From assembly GCA_016933335.1 (NCBI GenBank), contig JAFGBD010000088.1, forward strand, positions 1-50,469: DNA of 50,469 nt, written 5' to 3'. Both the position numbers and the translations under genes were made by a program. This DNA comes from Bacteroidales bacterium (GTDB lineage: Bacteria; Bacteroidota; Bacteroidia; Bacteroidales; UBA10428). The notes under the pieces are model-generated. The model saw only the letters and a program-made list of their open reading frames with translations, had not been told where the DNA came from and ran no database searches. Positions 1 to 8,811 of this stretch are shown here, piece by piece. The first letter of the stretch is position 1. Each line of letters opens with the position of its first letter.

Positions 1-32
1 CAGAAGAACAACAACATAAGTTTGACTTTTAA

Positions 33-85
33 GCCCCTTATAGGGGCGGTTCAAAGCCACCTTCTCAGAAGGTGGATTTTTACTT
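33..85 (+). terminator. Tandem hairpins, probable terminator of a gene outside the window
   Basis: Two stem-loops lie back to back. GCCCC (33-37) pairs with GGGGC (43-47). CCACCTTCT (57-65) pairs perfectly with AGAAGGTGG (67-75) and is followed by a T-rich tract. This looks like the end of a transcription unit entering from the left edge. The gene it ends is not identifiable, because only about 30 bases of it could be in the window. Confidence 0.55.
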
Positions 86-359
86 TTCATGTTCGTTTCA
101 TGGTTTTTTGATTTTTCTCAAATATATAACATATTGGCTATCAATGTCAAATATTTTTCGATGAACAGGGAAAATTGGGGATGAATGAGGGAAAGAGAAA
201 GCTGTACCAGATGTATAGTATGTTTATCATAACAGGGGAAATGTCTTAGACAGAAAAGTATTCAATTAAACGAGTATTGGGATAAGTAAGGATATATTTA
301 TCCATCTTTCATTTCTATTTCATATTTTAGTTGTATGTTTAGTTTTTATTCAATTGCAT

Positions 360-1241
360 ATGGATGATATGAAACTTACAAACAGACAGATAGAGCAGAT
401 TAAGGAATTTCAGAGAAACGAAATTACTGAGTATCATATATACAGCCGTCTGGCAAAAAAAGCCAGAAACAGAGAAAACGGAAAGGTGCTTGAAAAAATT
501 GCCGGTGAGGAGCTTGCTCATTATAATTTCTGGAAGACATTTACCGGTTTTGAAATAAAGCCTTCAGGTATTAAATTGTTCATTTATTATTTACTGGCCC
601 GGATCCTGGGACTGACATTTGGTGTCAGGCTGATGGAAAGAGGAGAGGAACAGGCTAATCTTAATTACAATAGTTTTATTCAAATTATTCCTGAAGCAGC
701 TGATATTGCAAAGGAGGAAGATGCTCATGAGCAGCTGTTAATCAATATGATACAGGAGGAAAAACTAAAATATATTGGTTCAGTAGTCCTTGGTCTTAAT
801 GACGCACTGGTTGAACTGACAGGTGCTCTGGCAGGATTGTCTTTTGCCCTGCAGAATACACGGGTAATAGCTCTTGTGGGATTAATTACAGGAATTGCAG
901 CCTCATTGTCAATGGCTGCGTCGGAATACCTTCGGACCAAAGCAGAAGAAGGCGGAAGCAAAGCTGTCAATGCTGCTTTGTATACCGGGCTCGCCTATAT
1001 TTTTACCGTGATACTTCTGATAATTCCGTATTATATATTTAATCACTACCTGGTATGTCTGTTGACAACCATACTTGTGGCAATCCTGATTATTTTTCTT
1101 TTCAATTTCTACATTTCAGTGGCCAAAGATTACAATTTCGGAAAACGTTTTGCTGAAATGCTGGTTATCAGCCTTGGAGTTGCGTTTATTTCGTTTTGGA
1201 TTGGTTTTCTAATAAGGAATGTTATCGGAATTGAGGTCTGA
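360..1241 (+). CDS. Ferritin-like domain fused to VIT1/CCC1 iron/manganese transporter
   Basis: This is an inner-membrane metal transporter of the VIT1/CCC1 family with an N-terminal rubrerythrin-like (erythrin/ferritin-like) domain, as in Er-VIT/MbfA proteins. Numbered from the ATG at 360, residues 1-130 form the helical iron-binding part, with metal-ligand type motifs EITEYH (E21, E24), EELAH (E50, E51, H54) and EEDAHEQ (E119, E120, H123). Residues from about 140 carry the VIT membrane domain, with the GLNDALVELTGALAG block and several hydrophobic helices. Family members export or sequester Fe2+/Mn2+ and protect against iron and peroxide stress. A longer frame begins with TTG at 354, but the ATG at 360 is the more likely start; ATG 369 is also possible. 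No strong Shine-Dalgarno is seen. The exact metal is an inference. Confidence 0.85.
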   Translation: MDDMKLTNRQIEQIKEFQRNEITEYHIYSRLAKKARNRENGKVLEKIAGEELAHYNFWKTFTGFEIKPSGIKLFIYYLLARILGLTFGVRLMERGEEQANLNYNSFIQIIPEAADIAKEEDAHEQLLINMIQEEKLKYIGSVVLGLNDALVELTGALAGLSFALQNTRVIALVGLITGIAASLSMAASEYLRTKAEEGGSKAVNAALYTGLAYIFTVILLIIPYYIFNHYLVCLLTTILVAILIIFLFNFYISVAKDYNFGKRFAEMLVISLGVAFISFWIGFLIRNVIGIEV

Positions 1242-1398
1242 ATATTCGGAAAAAGCATTTTATGACTGAAATCAGATAATCCGGGAGGATTCTTTTCGGC
1301 CTGAAGAACCATATAACTGAATTGTCCTTATTGAAATTTATAACATGCATAATAACAGTGTATTATAAATAAAACGATGATCTGCATCAATATTTTAG

Positions 1399-1412
1399 TT
1401 GATATAAATCAA
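1399..1412. promoter_or_regulatory. Perfect FNR-type palindrome (TTGAT-N4-ATCAA)
   Basis: TTGAT (1399-1403) and ATCAA (1408-1412) flank ATAA, and the dyad extends to 7 bp per arm (AGTTGAT/ATCAACT, 1397-1414). This matches the consensus site of Crp/Fnr-family regulators exactly. It lies in the 295-base gap between the VIT gene and the siaC-like gene, about 125 bases before the latter. Regulation of siaC or of a leader by an oxygen- or NO-responsive regulator is an inference. Nothing else is recognised in this gap. Confidence 0.45.
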
Positions 1413-1536
1413 CTTTAAAAGAAAAATTGCTCTCATAGGTCAGCAAAAAGATGACACTTGTCAATTGTAACAATCTTAAAATGAAATTATGCGTAAAAAC
1501 AAGTAAAGCGTTATTAAACGAATATATAATTGAATT

Positions 1537-1917
1537 ATGATCATGAAAGGATTATCAATTATTGGGACCAATGCAACACCTGAAGTAGTTTTTAACACTG
1601 ATGGCAAGCTGTCTGTTACAGGAAGATCACTTCCGGAAAATGTTGAATTATTTTTCGGGCCATTGGAAGAATGGATGACTGAACTGGAAACTGAGGCCGT
1701 GCTTTTCGACATTAATCTGGAGTATTTCAACAGTGCTTCTTCAAAGAAAATTCTGGATCTGCTGAAAATTCTTGATGCAAACATGAAAGTGGGGAAAATT
1801 GAGATTGTATGGCACTATGAAGAAGGAGATGATGACTGTCTTGAATCAGGGCAGATATTTGAAGAGATGTTGATTAGATCTTCTTTCAGATATGTTGAAT
1901 ATGCTGAAGCTGCCTGA
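1537..1917 (+). CDS. SiaC-family regulatory phosphoprotein (DUF1987)
   Basis: This 126-residue protein belongs to the DUF1987/SiaC family. Family features seen are the N-terminal block with TPEVVF, the GRSLPEN segment followed by a W-containing helix (LEEWMTELE), the FDINLEYFNSASSKKILDLL strand-helix unit, and the IEIVWHYEEGDDD strand with its acidic tail. The fold is STAS/anti-anti-sigma-like. In Pseudomonas SiaC is reversibly phosphorylated by the SiaB kinase and SiaA phosphatase and activates the diguanylate cyclase SiaD. None of these partners is next to this gene, so the local circuit is unknown. The start is ATG 1537; ATG 1543 is equally plausible. Its stop codon abuts the stop of the convergent gene with no intervening base. 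Confidence 0.8.
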   Translation: MIMKGLSIIGTNATPEVVFNTDGKLSVTGRSLPENVELFFGPLEEWMTELETEAVLFDINLEYFNSASSKKILDLLKILDANMKVGKIEIVWHYEEGDDDCLESGQIFEEMLIRSSFRYVEYAEAA

Positions 1918-2580
1918 TCAGAGTACAAGCTTATGATTAAACTGACTGGCCATGGCGAAGTTCTTCAGCATGTTTTCAGCATTTGAAATCCAGGGATCGA
2001 TTTCATCCTGGTTCAAAAAATTGAAGAATACCATTAAAAACTTTGTTGTATTCATACCCACCATTGTTCTTTCCGAATCGCTTACAGGTGTGCCAAAAGG
2101 ACCGGTATCATCACGCAGTACAATGAGGTTGGCAATATTCATAATTCCTCTGCCGATTGCATGATATATTTCTGATTTCCGGCCTGTTCCACAGGTAATA
2201 TCACCCGAAATTTTCATTGAATTATAACCTCCGATTGAATATCCTGATTCAAAAGATATCATATTGAGTATGTCAATGACATTATTTACAGGATAGATGC
2301 CTTTTTTACCGGTTATCCTCCTGAGTAATGCTTCAGCAGAAAACCTGTAACGTGAAGGATCCTTACCGAGTTTTTTTAAGGCTTTTCTCGAAGCTGCAAT
2401 TGCTGGCAGGCTGCTTATATTTTCAATATCCAGGCTGTATGAAATCTTTCTGATTTTGGAGTCTATCATCTCACGTAACTCCGGATTTGATGGTTCAACA
2501 TGAACTTCACATTCCAGGCAGTTCAGCTGTAATTCGGGGCATATCGTGTTCAGATCAGGAGCAATAGCGGCTTTTATCAT
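1918..2580 (-). CDS. B3/B4 (PheT-like) tRNA-binding domain protein
   Basis: This stand-alone protein of about 220 residues resembles the B3/B4 domain of phenylalanyl-tRNA synthetase beta subunit (COG3382 group). Recognisable blocks are LGKDPSRYRFSAEALLRRI, the following NNVIDILNMISFESGYSIGGY, and the later ILRDDTGPFGTP-type turn (here VLRDDTGPFGTPVSDSERT). In PheRS this domain does amino-acid editing. Stand-alone members are suspected trans-editing or amino-acid-binding factors, but their role is not established. The frame could extend to TTG 2595, but ATG 2580 (MIKAAIAP) is preferred. It is the last gene of a minus-strand cluster, 27 bases after carA. Confidence 0.75.
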   Translation of the reverse strand: MIKAAIAPDLNTICPELQLNCLECEVHVEPSNPELREMIDSKIRKISYSLDIENISSLPAIAASRKALKKLGKDPSRYRFSAEALLRRITGKKGIYPVNNVIDILNMISFESGYSIGGYNSMKISGDITCGTGRKSEIYHAIGRGIMNIANLIVLRDDTGPFGTPVSDSERTMVGMNTTKFLMVFFNFLNQDEIDPWISNAENMLKNFAMASQFNHKLVL

Positions 2581-2607
2581 AAAAAGAGCTGACAAATGGC
2601 AGGATAA

Positions 2608-3693
2608 CTATTTATCCGAATATTTTTTGACAATATCCATGTATTCATCAAACAGATATTCCGTATCAGTTGGCCCGCTTGATGCTTCGGGGTGAAACTG
2701 CGTGGAAAAGAAAGGCTTTGTTTTGTGTATCATACCTTCATTTGTATCATCATTCAGATTGATAAACAGGGGTTCCCAGTCATCAGGAAGCGTTTTGTTA
2801 TCAACGGCATATCCATGGTTCTGGGAAGTAATAAAAGCACGATGGGTTCCTGCCTGAATTACCGGCTGGTTATGGCCTCTGTGCCCGTATTTGAGCTTAT
2901 ATGAATCTGCACCTGCAGCCAAAGCCATTAACTGATTACCCAGGCAGATACCATAAATGGGCTTGTCTCTGTCAAAGGATGCCCTGATATGATTAATGGT
3001 CACATCACATTTTTTTGGATCCCCGGGCCCGTTGGAAATAAAAAGCCCGTCATAATCTTCTTTTGATAAATCCCGGTCCCATGGCACCAGTATAACTGTT
3101 GCATCGCGTTTGATAAGGTTTCTGATGATGTTGTATTTTACACCGCAATCCACCAGCAGAATTCTGTATTTTCCGTTACCAAATATTCTCTTTTCTTTAA
3201 TGCTGACCCGGGCTACAAGATTATCTTTATTCGGATCATAGAAATCAACCTCCTTTCCATCCAAAAGTATTTTTCCAAGCATGGTCCCTTTTTCTCTTAA
3301 TATCTTGGTTAACTGCCTGGTATCTATTCCTGAGATTCCAGGCACACCAAATTCTTTCAGCCAGGTACCAAGACTTTTTTGCGCATTCCAGTGACTGTAT
3401 TCTTCTGTATAATCTGAAACAAGAAGTCCTGAAATATGCAATGCATATGACTCATAGTATTTATGCAGGTTTTCTTCCCTGTCATCACCAGGCACACCAT
3501 AATTGCCAATAATAGGATAGGTCAGTGCAAGTATCTGGCCTTTATATGAAGGATCGGTCAGACTTTCAGGATAGCCTGTCATTGCAGTGTTAAAGACCAC
3601 TTCGCCTGATACTGATCTCTCAGCTCCGAATGAATATCCAGAAAATTCTGTATTATCTTCCAGGATAAGCCTGATTTTTTTGCTGTTCTTCAT
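2608..3693 (-). CDS. carA: Carbamoyl-phosphate synthase small (glutamine amidotransferase) subunit
   Basis: CarA hydrolyses glutamine and passes ammonia to CarB for carbamoyl phosphate synthesis in the pyrimidine and arginine pathways. The protein is 361 residues, normal for the family. The N-terminal CPSase_sm_chain domain contains FNTAMTGYPESLTDPSY and the GISGIDTRQLT segment. The C-terminal class I amidotransferase domain has the nucleophile in GICLGNQ (C250) and the catalytic pair in QFHPEAS (H334, E336). The start is ATG 3693. It lies 8 bases after the thioredoxin-fold gene and is probably co-transcribed with it. No carB is in the window, so the large subunit must be encoded elsewhere. 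Confidence 0.96.
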   Translation of the reverse strand: MKNSKKIRLILEDNTEFSGYSFGAERSVSGEVVFNTAMTGYPESLTDPSYKGQILALTYPIIGNYGVPGDDREENLHKYYESYALHISGLLVSDYTEEYSHWNAQKSLGTWLKEFGVPGISGIDTRQLTKILREKGTMLGKILLDGKEVDFYDPNKDNLVARVSIKEKRIFGNGKYRILLVDCGVKYNIIRNLIKRDATVILVPWDRDLSKEDYDGLFISNGPGDPKKCDVTINHIRASFDRDKPIYGICLGNQLMALAAGADSYKLKYGHRGHNQPVIQAGTHRAFITSQNHGYAVDNKTLPDDWEPLFINLNDDTNEGMIHKTKPFFSTQFHPEASSGPTDTEYLFDEYMDIVKKYSDK

Positions 3694-3701
3694 TCAGAGT
3701 A

Positions 3702-5180
3702 TTATTGTTGTTTTGTCATGTTTTCATATGCATTGATCAAAGGTTCGATTTGCTCGGGACCAATGCGTTTTGCAATTATTTTTTTATCCTGATCCAGCAG
3801 GAAGAACTGCGGTGTGGAGAGAATATCATATTGTATTTTATACTGGTATGAATAAGGATTCCAGGCATTCATCCAGTCATAGAGCTTGTGTTTGTTAACA
3901 AAATCAACCCACTTCATTTTTCCTTCTTCGCCGAATAATGTACTAACTGCCAGCACCTTAATATCTTTATCTTTGAGTGATTTTTCATATATCTCATATA
4001 GTTGTGGTATTACTGTTTTGCAATGACCGCAGTCTGTTTCCCAGAAAACCACAACCAGGTATTTGGCATCAATATTCTCCAATATTATTTTTGAACCGAT
4101 ATGTGGAAACCTTTTCATTGCAGTATCATTTTCTGCAGCAATGAAATGACCTGCAGGTATCATCATTAACTCCATATTGGGAGCTTTCCTGCCAATTAAG
4201 AGCGGTTTGGCTTTTTCAATTCTTTCTTTCAGATCGGTGATAAATTTTTCATCACTCCACCAGGAATCATTTACGTAATACTTTTCAGCGAGATGGATAT
4301 ATACTGCATCCATTCCCATAATATTGCTTCTGGCAAAGTGATTGAAAATGGTTATCAGCATGAACCTGAAAACATTTGAGTCTGCCTTTGATTTATCCAG
4401 TATATTGTCTAAATAAGGGATTATTGAATCAGGTATTTGCGGAATAACTCTGGTTACGAAGTCCATTACTTTATCTTCTATCAGGGGTGTTCGCAGTAAT
4501 CTTGAATCAGTATAGTCAAAATTATCGAAATAATGGTTCCTGAAATAATAGTATTGCCATATTGAATCTTTTTTGCCGTCTGGCAGTAAAGGAGGGTCAG
4601 GCACAGTCACATCAAGAGTGGCTTTTAGAAATGCAGAAACAAACAAATCCGGATGTTCACGGATAACATCGTTAATGTAATCGATGCGTTTGTCACCCAG
4701 CTGTTTCAGTCTTTCTTTCAGCTCTTCTTTTTGGGTTTCATTTTCCGGATCTTTTATTTTTTCCTGAATTGTAATGGCTTCTTCGCTCAGGGTCTTCATA
4801 TATCTTTGAAAATCATAGAAAACAGCATTATCATCCGAGCCCTTGACTTTTAATGAATTTACGAAATTGCTTGTATCAGTTTCAAGGGTGAACTGCTGGT
4901 CTTTGTCAATCAGAATCTGGAAAAACCTGGTAGATGGCAGATATATGACATACATTCCACCAGGCAGTCGTTTGGCCTTCTTAAAAACACCATTACCATT
5001 GTGATCAATCCAGGCAGTGTCATCAGGGTACATTGACTTGTTAACATAATGCCCGAGGATAGCATTGGTATCACTCAATCCTTTGATCATAACTTTGATC
5101 TCGTATCCCTGCGGACAGGCATTGACAAAAATAAGGAAAGCAAAAATGCAACATAAAAATCCGTCAAATAATTTCCTCAT
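3702..5180 (-). CDS. Secreted thioredoxin-fold protein, TlpA/AhpC-TSA type with DUF4369-like N-terminus
   Basis: This is a 492-residue envelope protein of the kind common in Bacteroidota. It has an N-terminal signal (residues 1-22). The sequence VNAC near residue 21 could act as a lipobox, so it may be a lipoprotein. A beta-rich DUF4369-like region follows (about 25-110), then a long helical middle segment, and a C-terminal thioredoxin domain with the redox motif CGHC at C384/C387. The domain also contains a later cis-proline-type STPQFFLLD segment. It probably reduces or isomerises periplasmic disulfides; the substrate is unknown. It is the first gene of the minus-strand cluster with carA and the B3/B4 gene, and a TATTTTTG -7 element lies upstream. 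Confidence 0.85.
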   Translation of the reverse strand: MRKLFDGFLCCIFAFLIFVNACPQGYEIKVMIKGLSDTNAILGHYVNKSMYPDDTAWIDHNGNGVFKKAKRLPGGMYVIYLPSTRFFQILIDKDQQFTLETDTSNFVNSLKVKGSDDNAVFYDFQRYMKTLSEEAITIQEKIKDPENETQKEELKERLKQLGDKRIDYINDVIREHPDLFVSAFLKATLDVTVPDPPLLPDGKKDSIWQYYYFRNHYFDNFDYTDSRLLRTPLIEDKVMDFVTRVIPQIPDSIIPYLDNILDKSKADSNVFRFMLITIFNHFARSNIMGMDAVYIHLAEKYYVNDSWWSDEKFITDLKERIEKAKPLLIGRKAPNMELMMIPAGHFIAAENDTAMKRFPHIGSKIILENIDAKYLVVVFWETDCGHCKTVIPQLYEIYEKSLKDKDIKVLAVSTLFGEEGKMKWVDFVNKHKLYDWMNAWNPYSYQYKIQYDILSTPQFFLLDQDKKIIAKRIGPEQIEPLINAYENMTKQQ

Positions 5181-5248
5181 ATCGAATGGTTTAATAATAA
5201 CTTATTTCAGAAATCATACCATACTTCATTTACGGGGATATGACCGGA

Positions 5249-5256
5249 CAAAAATA
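5249..5256 (-). promoter_or_regulatory. Bacteroidota -7 promoter element (TATTTTTG) for the thioredoxin-carA cluster
   Basis: On the minus strand the sequence TATTTTTG matches the Bacteroidota -7 consensus TAnnTTTG. It sits about 70 bases before the start at 5180. No clear TTTG -33 element is visible at the usual spacing. The rest of the 280-base gap 5181-5460 holds no gene. Confidence 0.4.
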
Positions 5257-5406
5257 GCCATAATCCGATGAAAAAAAAAGGTGGCAAAAGGAGCCTGTCT
5301 GCACAAAAACCTAAAAAAGGGTGGAGAAATGACCGATAAAACAACCGGGAAGAAACGGACCGTTATGGTTTAAATAGCAGCTATATTATGTGCGGTTAAA
5401 AAAAAT

Positions 5407-5437
5407 TTTGAAGGTTACAGATATCATCCTATTTTTA
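5407..5437 (+). promoter_or_regulatory. Bacteroidota promoter (TTTG-N19-TATTTTTA) for the isoprenyl diphosphate synthase
   Basis: TTTG at 5407-5410 and TATTTTTA at 5430-5437 are separated by exactly 19 bases, the typical spacing for Bacteroidota sigma-A promoters. The -7 element differs from TAnnTTTG only in its last base. The predicted leader to ATG 5461 is short, under 20 bases. Confidence 0.5.
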
Positions 5438-5460
5438 TGTAAATAAAAATCAGTCGCGGA

Positions 5461-6435
5461 ATGTATACTTTTAAGGAATGTCAGGATATTATTGAAAAAC
5501 GCCTGATGGAAATAAAATTGCCGGCAGAACCTGCTTCATTGTATGATCCAATTCATTATGTATTCGGCTCTGAAGGGAAACGTATCCGGCCATGTTTAAC
5601 CCTTATGGCCTGCAATCTATTTACCGATTCAATTGAAGTATCAATAAATCCGGCACTGGCTATTGAACTGTTTCATAATTTCACACTGCTTCATGATGAT
5701 ATCATGGACAATTCGGAACTTAGAAGAGGACGCCTGACTGTCCATAAAAAATGGAATAACAATGTTGCTATACTTTCAGGTGATGCCATGTTAATTAAAG
5801 CATATGATTATCTGTCACAGTCACCTGGATCCGTTCTTGCAGATTTACTGTCAGTATTCAATCAAACTGCATTACAGGTATGTGAAGGACAACAATATGA
5901 CATGGATTTTGAATCAGAAATGGAGGTTACCGCTGCAGATTATTTAAAAATGATAGAATTGAAGACTTCAGTGCTGATTGCTGCTTCATTGAAAATAGGT
6001 GCAATTTGCGGAAAAGCAGGGAAAATGGATTCAGATCTTCTTTATCAGTTTGGGCGAAACCTGGGGATTGCCTTTCAGCTGCAGGATGATCTGCTGGATG
6101 TTTATGCAGATCCCAATGTGTTTGGGAAATCAGGAGGAGGTGATATTGTTGCCAATAAAAAAACATTTCTGTTAATGAATGCTTTGACTCTGGCAAGTGG
6201 TAAAACACTGGCAATTCTGACTGACTGGCTCGGGAAAAAGGATTTTAACAAAGATGAAAAGATCAGAGCTGTTACTGACATCTATAACAGTCTTAAGATC
6301 AATGAAATAACCGAATCCAAAATAGTTGAATTATTCAGCAAAGCCCGGTTGTTGCTTGATAAAGTTTCAGTTGAGAAAGAAAGGAAAAAGATACTCGAAC
6401 AATTTGCATTGCAATTGATGAAAAGAGAAAAATAA
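5461..6435 (+). CDS. Trans-isoprenyl (polyprenyl) diphosphate synthase
   Basis: This 324-residue enzyme condenses isopentenyl diphosphate with allylic diphosphates. The GKRIRP substrate-binding segment is at about 39-44. The first Asp-rich motif is DDIMD at 79-83, and the second is DDLLD at 209-213. There is a Phe five residues before the first motif (F74), and the motif is of the short DDxxD type; in characterised families this combination is seen in short-chain (C15-C20) synthases. The product length is therefore an inference, and octaprenyl-type activity cannot be excluded. It is a single gene on the plus strand with its own promoter, ending 12 bases before the convergent GH65-like gene. 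Confidence 0.88.
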   Translation: MYTFKECQDIIEKRLMEIKLPAEPASLYDPIHYVFGSEGKRIRPCLTLMACNLFTDSIEVSINPALAIELFHNFTLLHDDIMDNSELRRGRLTVHKKWNNNVAILSGDAMLIKAYDYLSQSPGSVLADLLSVFNQTALQVCEGQQYDMDFESEMEVTAADYLKMIELKTSVLIAASLKIGAICGKAGKMDSDLLYQFGRNLGIAFQLQDDLLDVYADPNVFGKSGGGDIVANKKTFLLMNALTLASGKTLAILTDWLGKKDFNKDEKIRAVTDIYNSLKINEITESKIVELFSKARLLLDKVSVEKERKKILEQFALQLMKREK

Positions 6436-6447
6436 AGGGTCACGATA

Positions 6448-8613
6448 TCAGGGCATCTGAGCAATATTTTCCCATCTTATTTTCCAGGTACCATCTTTCG
6501 GAAAGCCTGGCATATCTGTTTCACATCCATCGTAACCTGCACACATCATTGCAATTGATGTCAGAAGACCACCATTTCCCGGAAGATAGATGCGAAGTCG
6601 CGGGTCCTGGTAGTTGTGTCCGTTTATCAGGTATGTATTTTTAGTAACATCCATGAGAAGTGCAACAATGGCTTTATCAGGAAGACCCAGTCTGGTGGCA
6701 GTCATAGCTGTCATCGGAAAATCCCAGCCCCAGGTTTTGTCCCACTGCCAGTTTTGCCAGATGTAGTTATAGGTTGAGTGCATGATTGTTGTATCAATAA
6801 GAGGAGTTAAAGGTAGCATGCCATATGCTCCAAGGACAACCGGGTGATCATGGGTGTGTTTTTTTGTATATGAATCTGTGGCATTATCTGCAAACAGGTA
6901 TAAACCATCGGAAACAGACGGGATTGATAATTTCTCGAGTATTTTATCCCATAACGGCTCTCTCTTTAATTCAAGCCTTTCGCGCCATTCCTGGGCTGTT
7001 GATAAGCCCCAGTACCAGTATACAAGTTCAAAAGGAGGATTAATGGTGCTGGTTGCCGGGAAACATTCCTGGGCAGGGATCAAAGTCGGTCCGAGAATAT
7101 ACCTGTCATTCACTGTATCGAAATGTGCATAGGAAGCCATGAAATCCGCGGTTTCAAAAACAAGATCCGCATATTTCCGGAGCGTTGCCATATCTTTATA
7201 ATGCCTGAAGCATAGTTCGGCAAAATAGATTAAATGAGGCTGCTGCCAAATCAGAAAGGAGCCCACACTTGAGGGGCTGTCATTGCCTGAAGGATCAGTC
7301 ATTTTTGGCCATCTGAGACCTTTAAATCCCTGAAATCTGGCAGTTTCGCGTGCTTTTTCAGCGATTGACCCATAATAATCAAGACTTTTTTCAAGCAATT
7401 CGATTCTGTTCCATAAGGCAAAATGGACAGCATGCCACCAGTGCATTTCTAGATGAAATTTTCCGTACCAGCTGTTAAAGGTTAGACCGGTTTCCTGCGG
7501 GGGATAATTGCCTGCACACTGAATCCTGGTTAAATATTGAGATAGTATTATTCTGCGTTCCAGTTCAAAGGCTTTCGGATTGGTACTGCCAAAAAAATCA
7601 ATTGCACCGCCACTGTTCCAGAATTTTTTCCATTGATCCCGGCTGTTTTTTTCGGTCTCTTTAAATCCGGGAATAGTTAAAATATTGGTATCCTGAGAAA
7701 AGCAGCATGAAAATGAAAAACGGGTATCATTCCGGCCGGGAGACAATATAAAAAAATGGGGTGATACTTCCTTTACAGAGCTATTTTCACCATAATCCAA
7801 TGTGAGATCATATCCTGTTTCGTCAATTTTCCTCTCAATTTTGGCAAAACCTTTTTCAATCAAGGATAGTGATGAACCGTGCTTTTCAGGTTTTGACCAG
7901 TCACAACCTGAACCAACATGTTCACCTGAGGGATACGGGAATTTCAGAAACACTTTGATCTGGCCTTTTTCAATCAGAGGGGAACTTATTTCAGCAGCAA
8001 TTAAATCCAGATCCTGATGGCAACAGGTGGTTACTTCCACCGGTGTGTTGTCAATTTTAAAAAAACTGTGAATTTTACCGGACCAAATATCCAGCTCCTG
8101 GTGGATGTCTTTTATATCCTGCGGCATAACAGGCCGGCCGTCAGTGTGGGTTAATTCCAGTCCGATGATACCAAGGTGCAGGCGGTGCGGATTTTGGCGA
8201 AAATAATTGGCAGCCATTTTTTTTCTTTCGGGTTCCGACCATTGAATGTGATAATCGATGGCTCTGTCATGAAATTCATAGCTCTTGTATGTTTCGCTGA
8301 AATCAAATGCTTCGGTATTGGGATAACTATGCCAGCCCCATTCAGACTGGGTACCCAGACTAATACCCATGTTAAAAAAATCAGGAAAAGATTGAAGCCC
8401 GGTAGGATCAACAGTATAGGCAAAGCTTCCATTGCCAACAGAAAGAGAAGATAGTGAATCAAATCCTTCAATGATGACATTATGTCTCCTTACCACAACT
8501 TCCCTGTCAATCTTATTTATGTTACTCCTGCTTTCAGGGATGCATTTACAGAGAAAGACCGATAAGAAGGCTAAAACAAATATTTGCAGGAATGATTTAA
8601 ATGGTATTCTCAT
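6448..8613 (-). CDS. GH65-like six-hairpin glycosidase, lipoprotein
   Basis: This large enzyme of about 721 residues begins at ATG 8613. A longer frame from 8658 would put extra hydrophobic residues ahead of the signal and is less likely. The N-terminus is a lipoprotein-type signal ending in LCKC, so it is probably a surface or periplasmic lipoprotein. An N-terminal beta-sandwich region (with VGNGSFAYTVDPTGLQ) precedes an (alpha/alpha)6-barrel typical of GH65 and related families. Barrel blocks include FHLEMHWWHAVHFALWNR, a PSSVGSFLIWQQPHLIYFAEL helix, and LGPTLIPAQE, where the Glu is a candidate general acid. GH65 members act on alpha-glycosides, but this branch is far from trehalose and maltose phosphorylases. 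Specificity is unknown; the neighbours point to pectin side chains. Confidence 0.65.
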   Translation of the reverse strand: MRIPFKSFLQIFVLAFLSVFLCKCIPESRSNINKIDREVVVRRHNVIIEGFDSLSSLSVGNGSFAYTVDPTGLQSFPDFFNMGISLGTQSEWGWHSYPNTEAFDFSETYKSYEFHDRAIDYHIQWSEPERKKMAANYFRQNPHRLHLGIIGLELTHTDGRPVMPQDIKDIHQELDIWSGKIHSFFKIDNTPVEVTTCCHQDLDLIAAEISSPLIEKGQIKVFLKFPYPSGEHVGSGCDWSKPEKHGSSLSLIEKGFAKIERKIDETGYDLTLDYGENSSVKEVSPHFFILSPGRNDTRFSFSCCFSQDTNILTIPGFKETEKNSRDQWKKFWNSGGAIDFFGSTNPKAFELERRIILSQYLTRIQCAGNYPPQETGLTFNSWYGKFHLEMHWWHAVHFALWNRIELLEKSLDYYGSIAEKARETARFQGFKGLRWPKMTDPSGNDSPSSVGSFLIWQQPHLIYFAELCFRHYKDMATLRKYADLVFETADFMASYAHFDTVNDRYILGPTLIPAQECFPATSTINPPFELVYWYWGLSTAQEWRERLELKREPLWDKILEKLSIPSVSDGLYLFADNATDSYTKKHTHDHPVVLGAYGMLPLTPLIDTTIMHSTYNYIWQNWQWDKTWGWDFPMTAMTATRLGLPDKAIVALLMDVTKNTYLINGHNYQDPRLRIYLPGNGGLLTSIAMMCAGYDGCETDMPGFPKDGTWKIRWENIAQMP

Positions 8614-8811
8614 ATCAGATCTAATAATTGATATAAATATAATAATCAAAAATAACAATCGGCTTATATTTTAGCATAAGCTTAAAAGAAGCATTAAAAT
8701 TAATTCGCATGGAACTGGAATCCGGATCATATTTAAGAACTGCCTTCTTTGGTAATATCAGGATCTTTCTGACATAGATTTGTCATTCCATTCATTTTAA
8801 CAATAATGTAA

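Noticed and set aside
1..75. Possible structured RNA at the left edge
   Set aside because: Two hairpins are visible, but I see no tRNA, tmRNA or other RNA family match. A terminator is the simpler reading.
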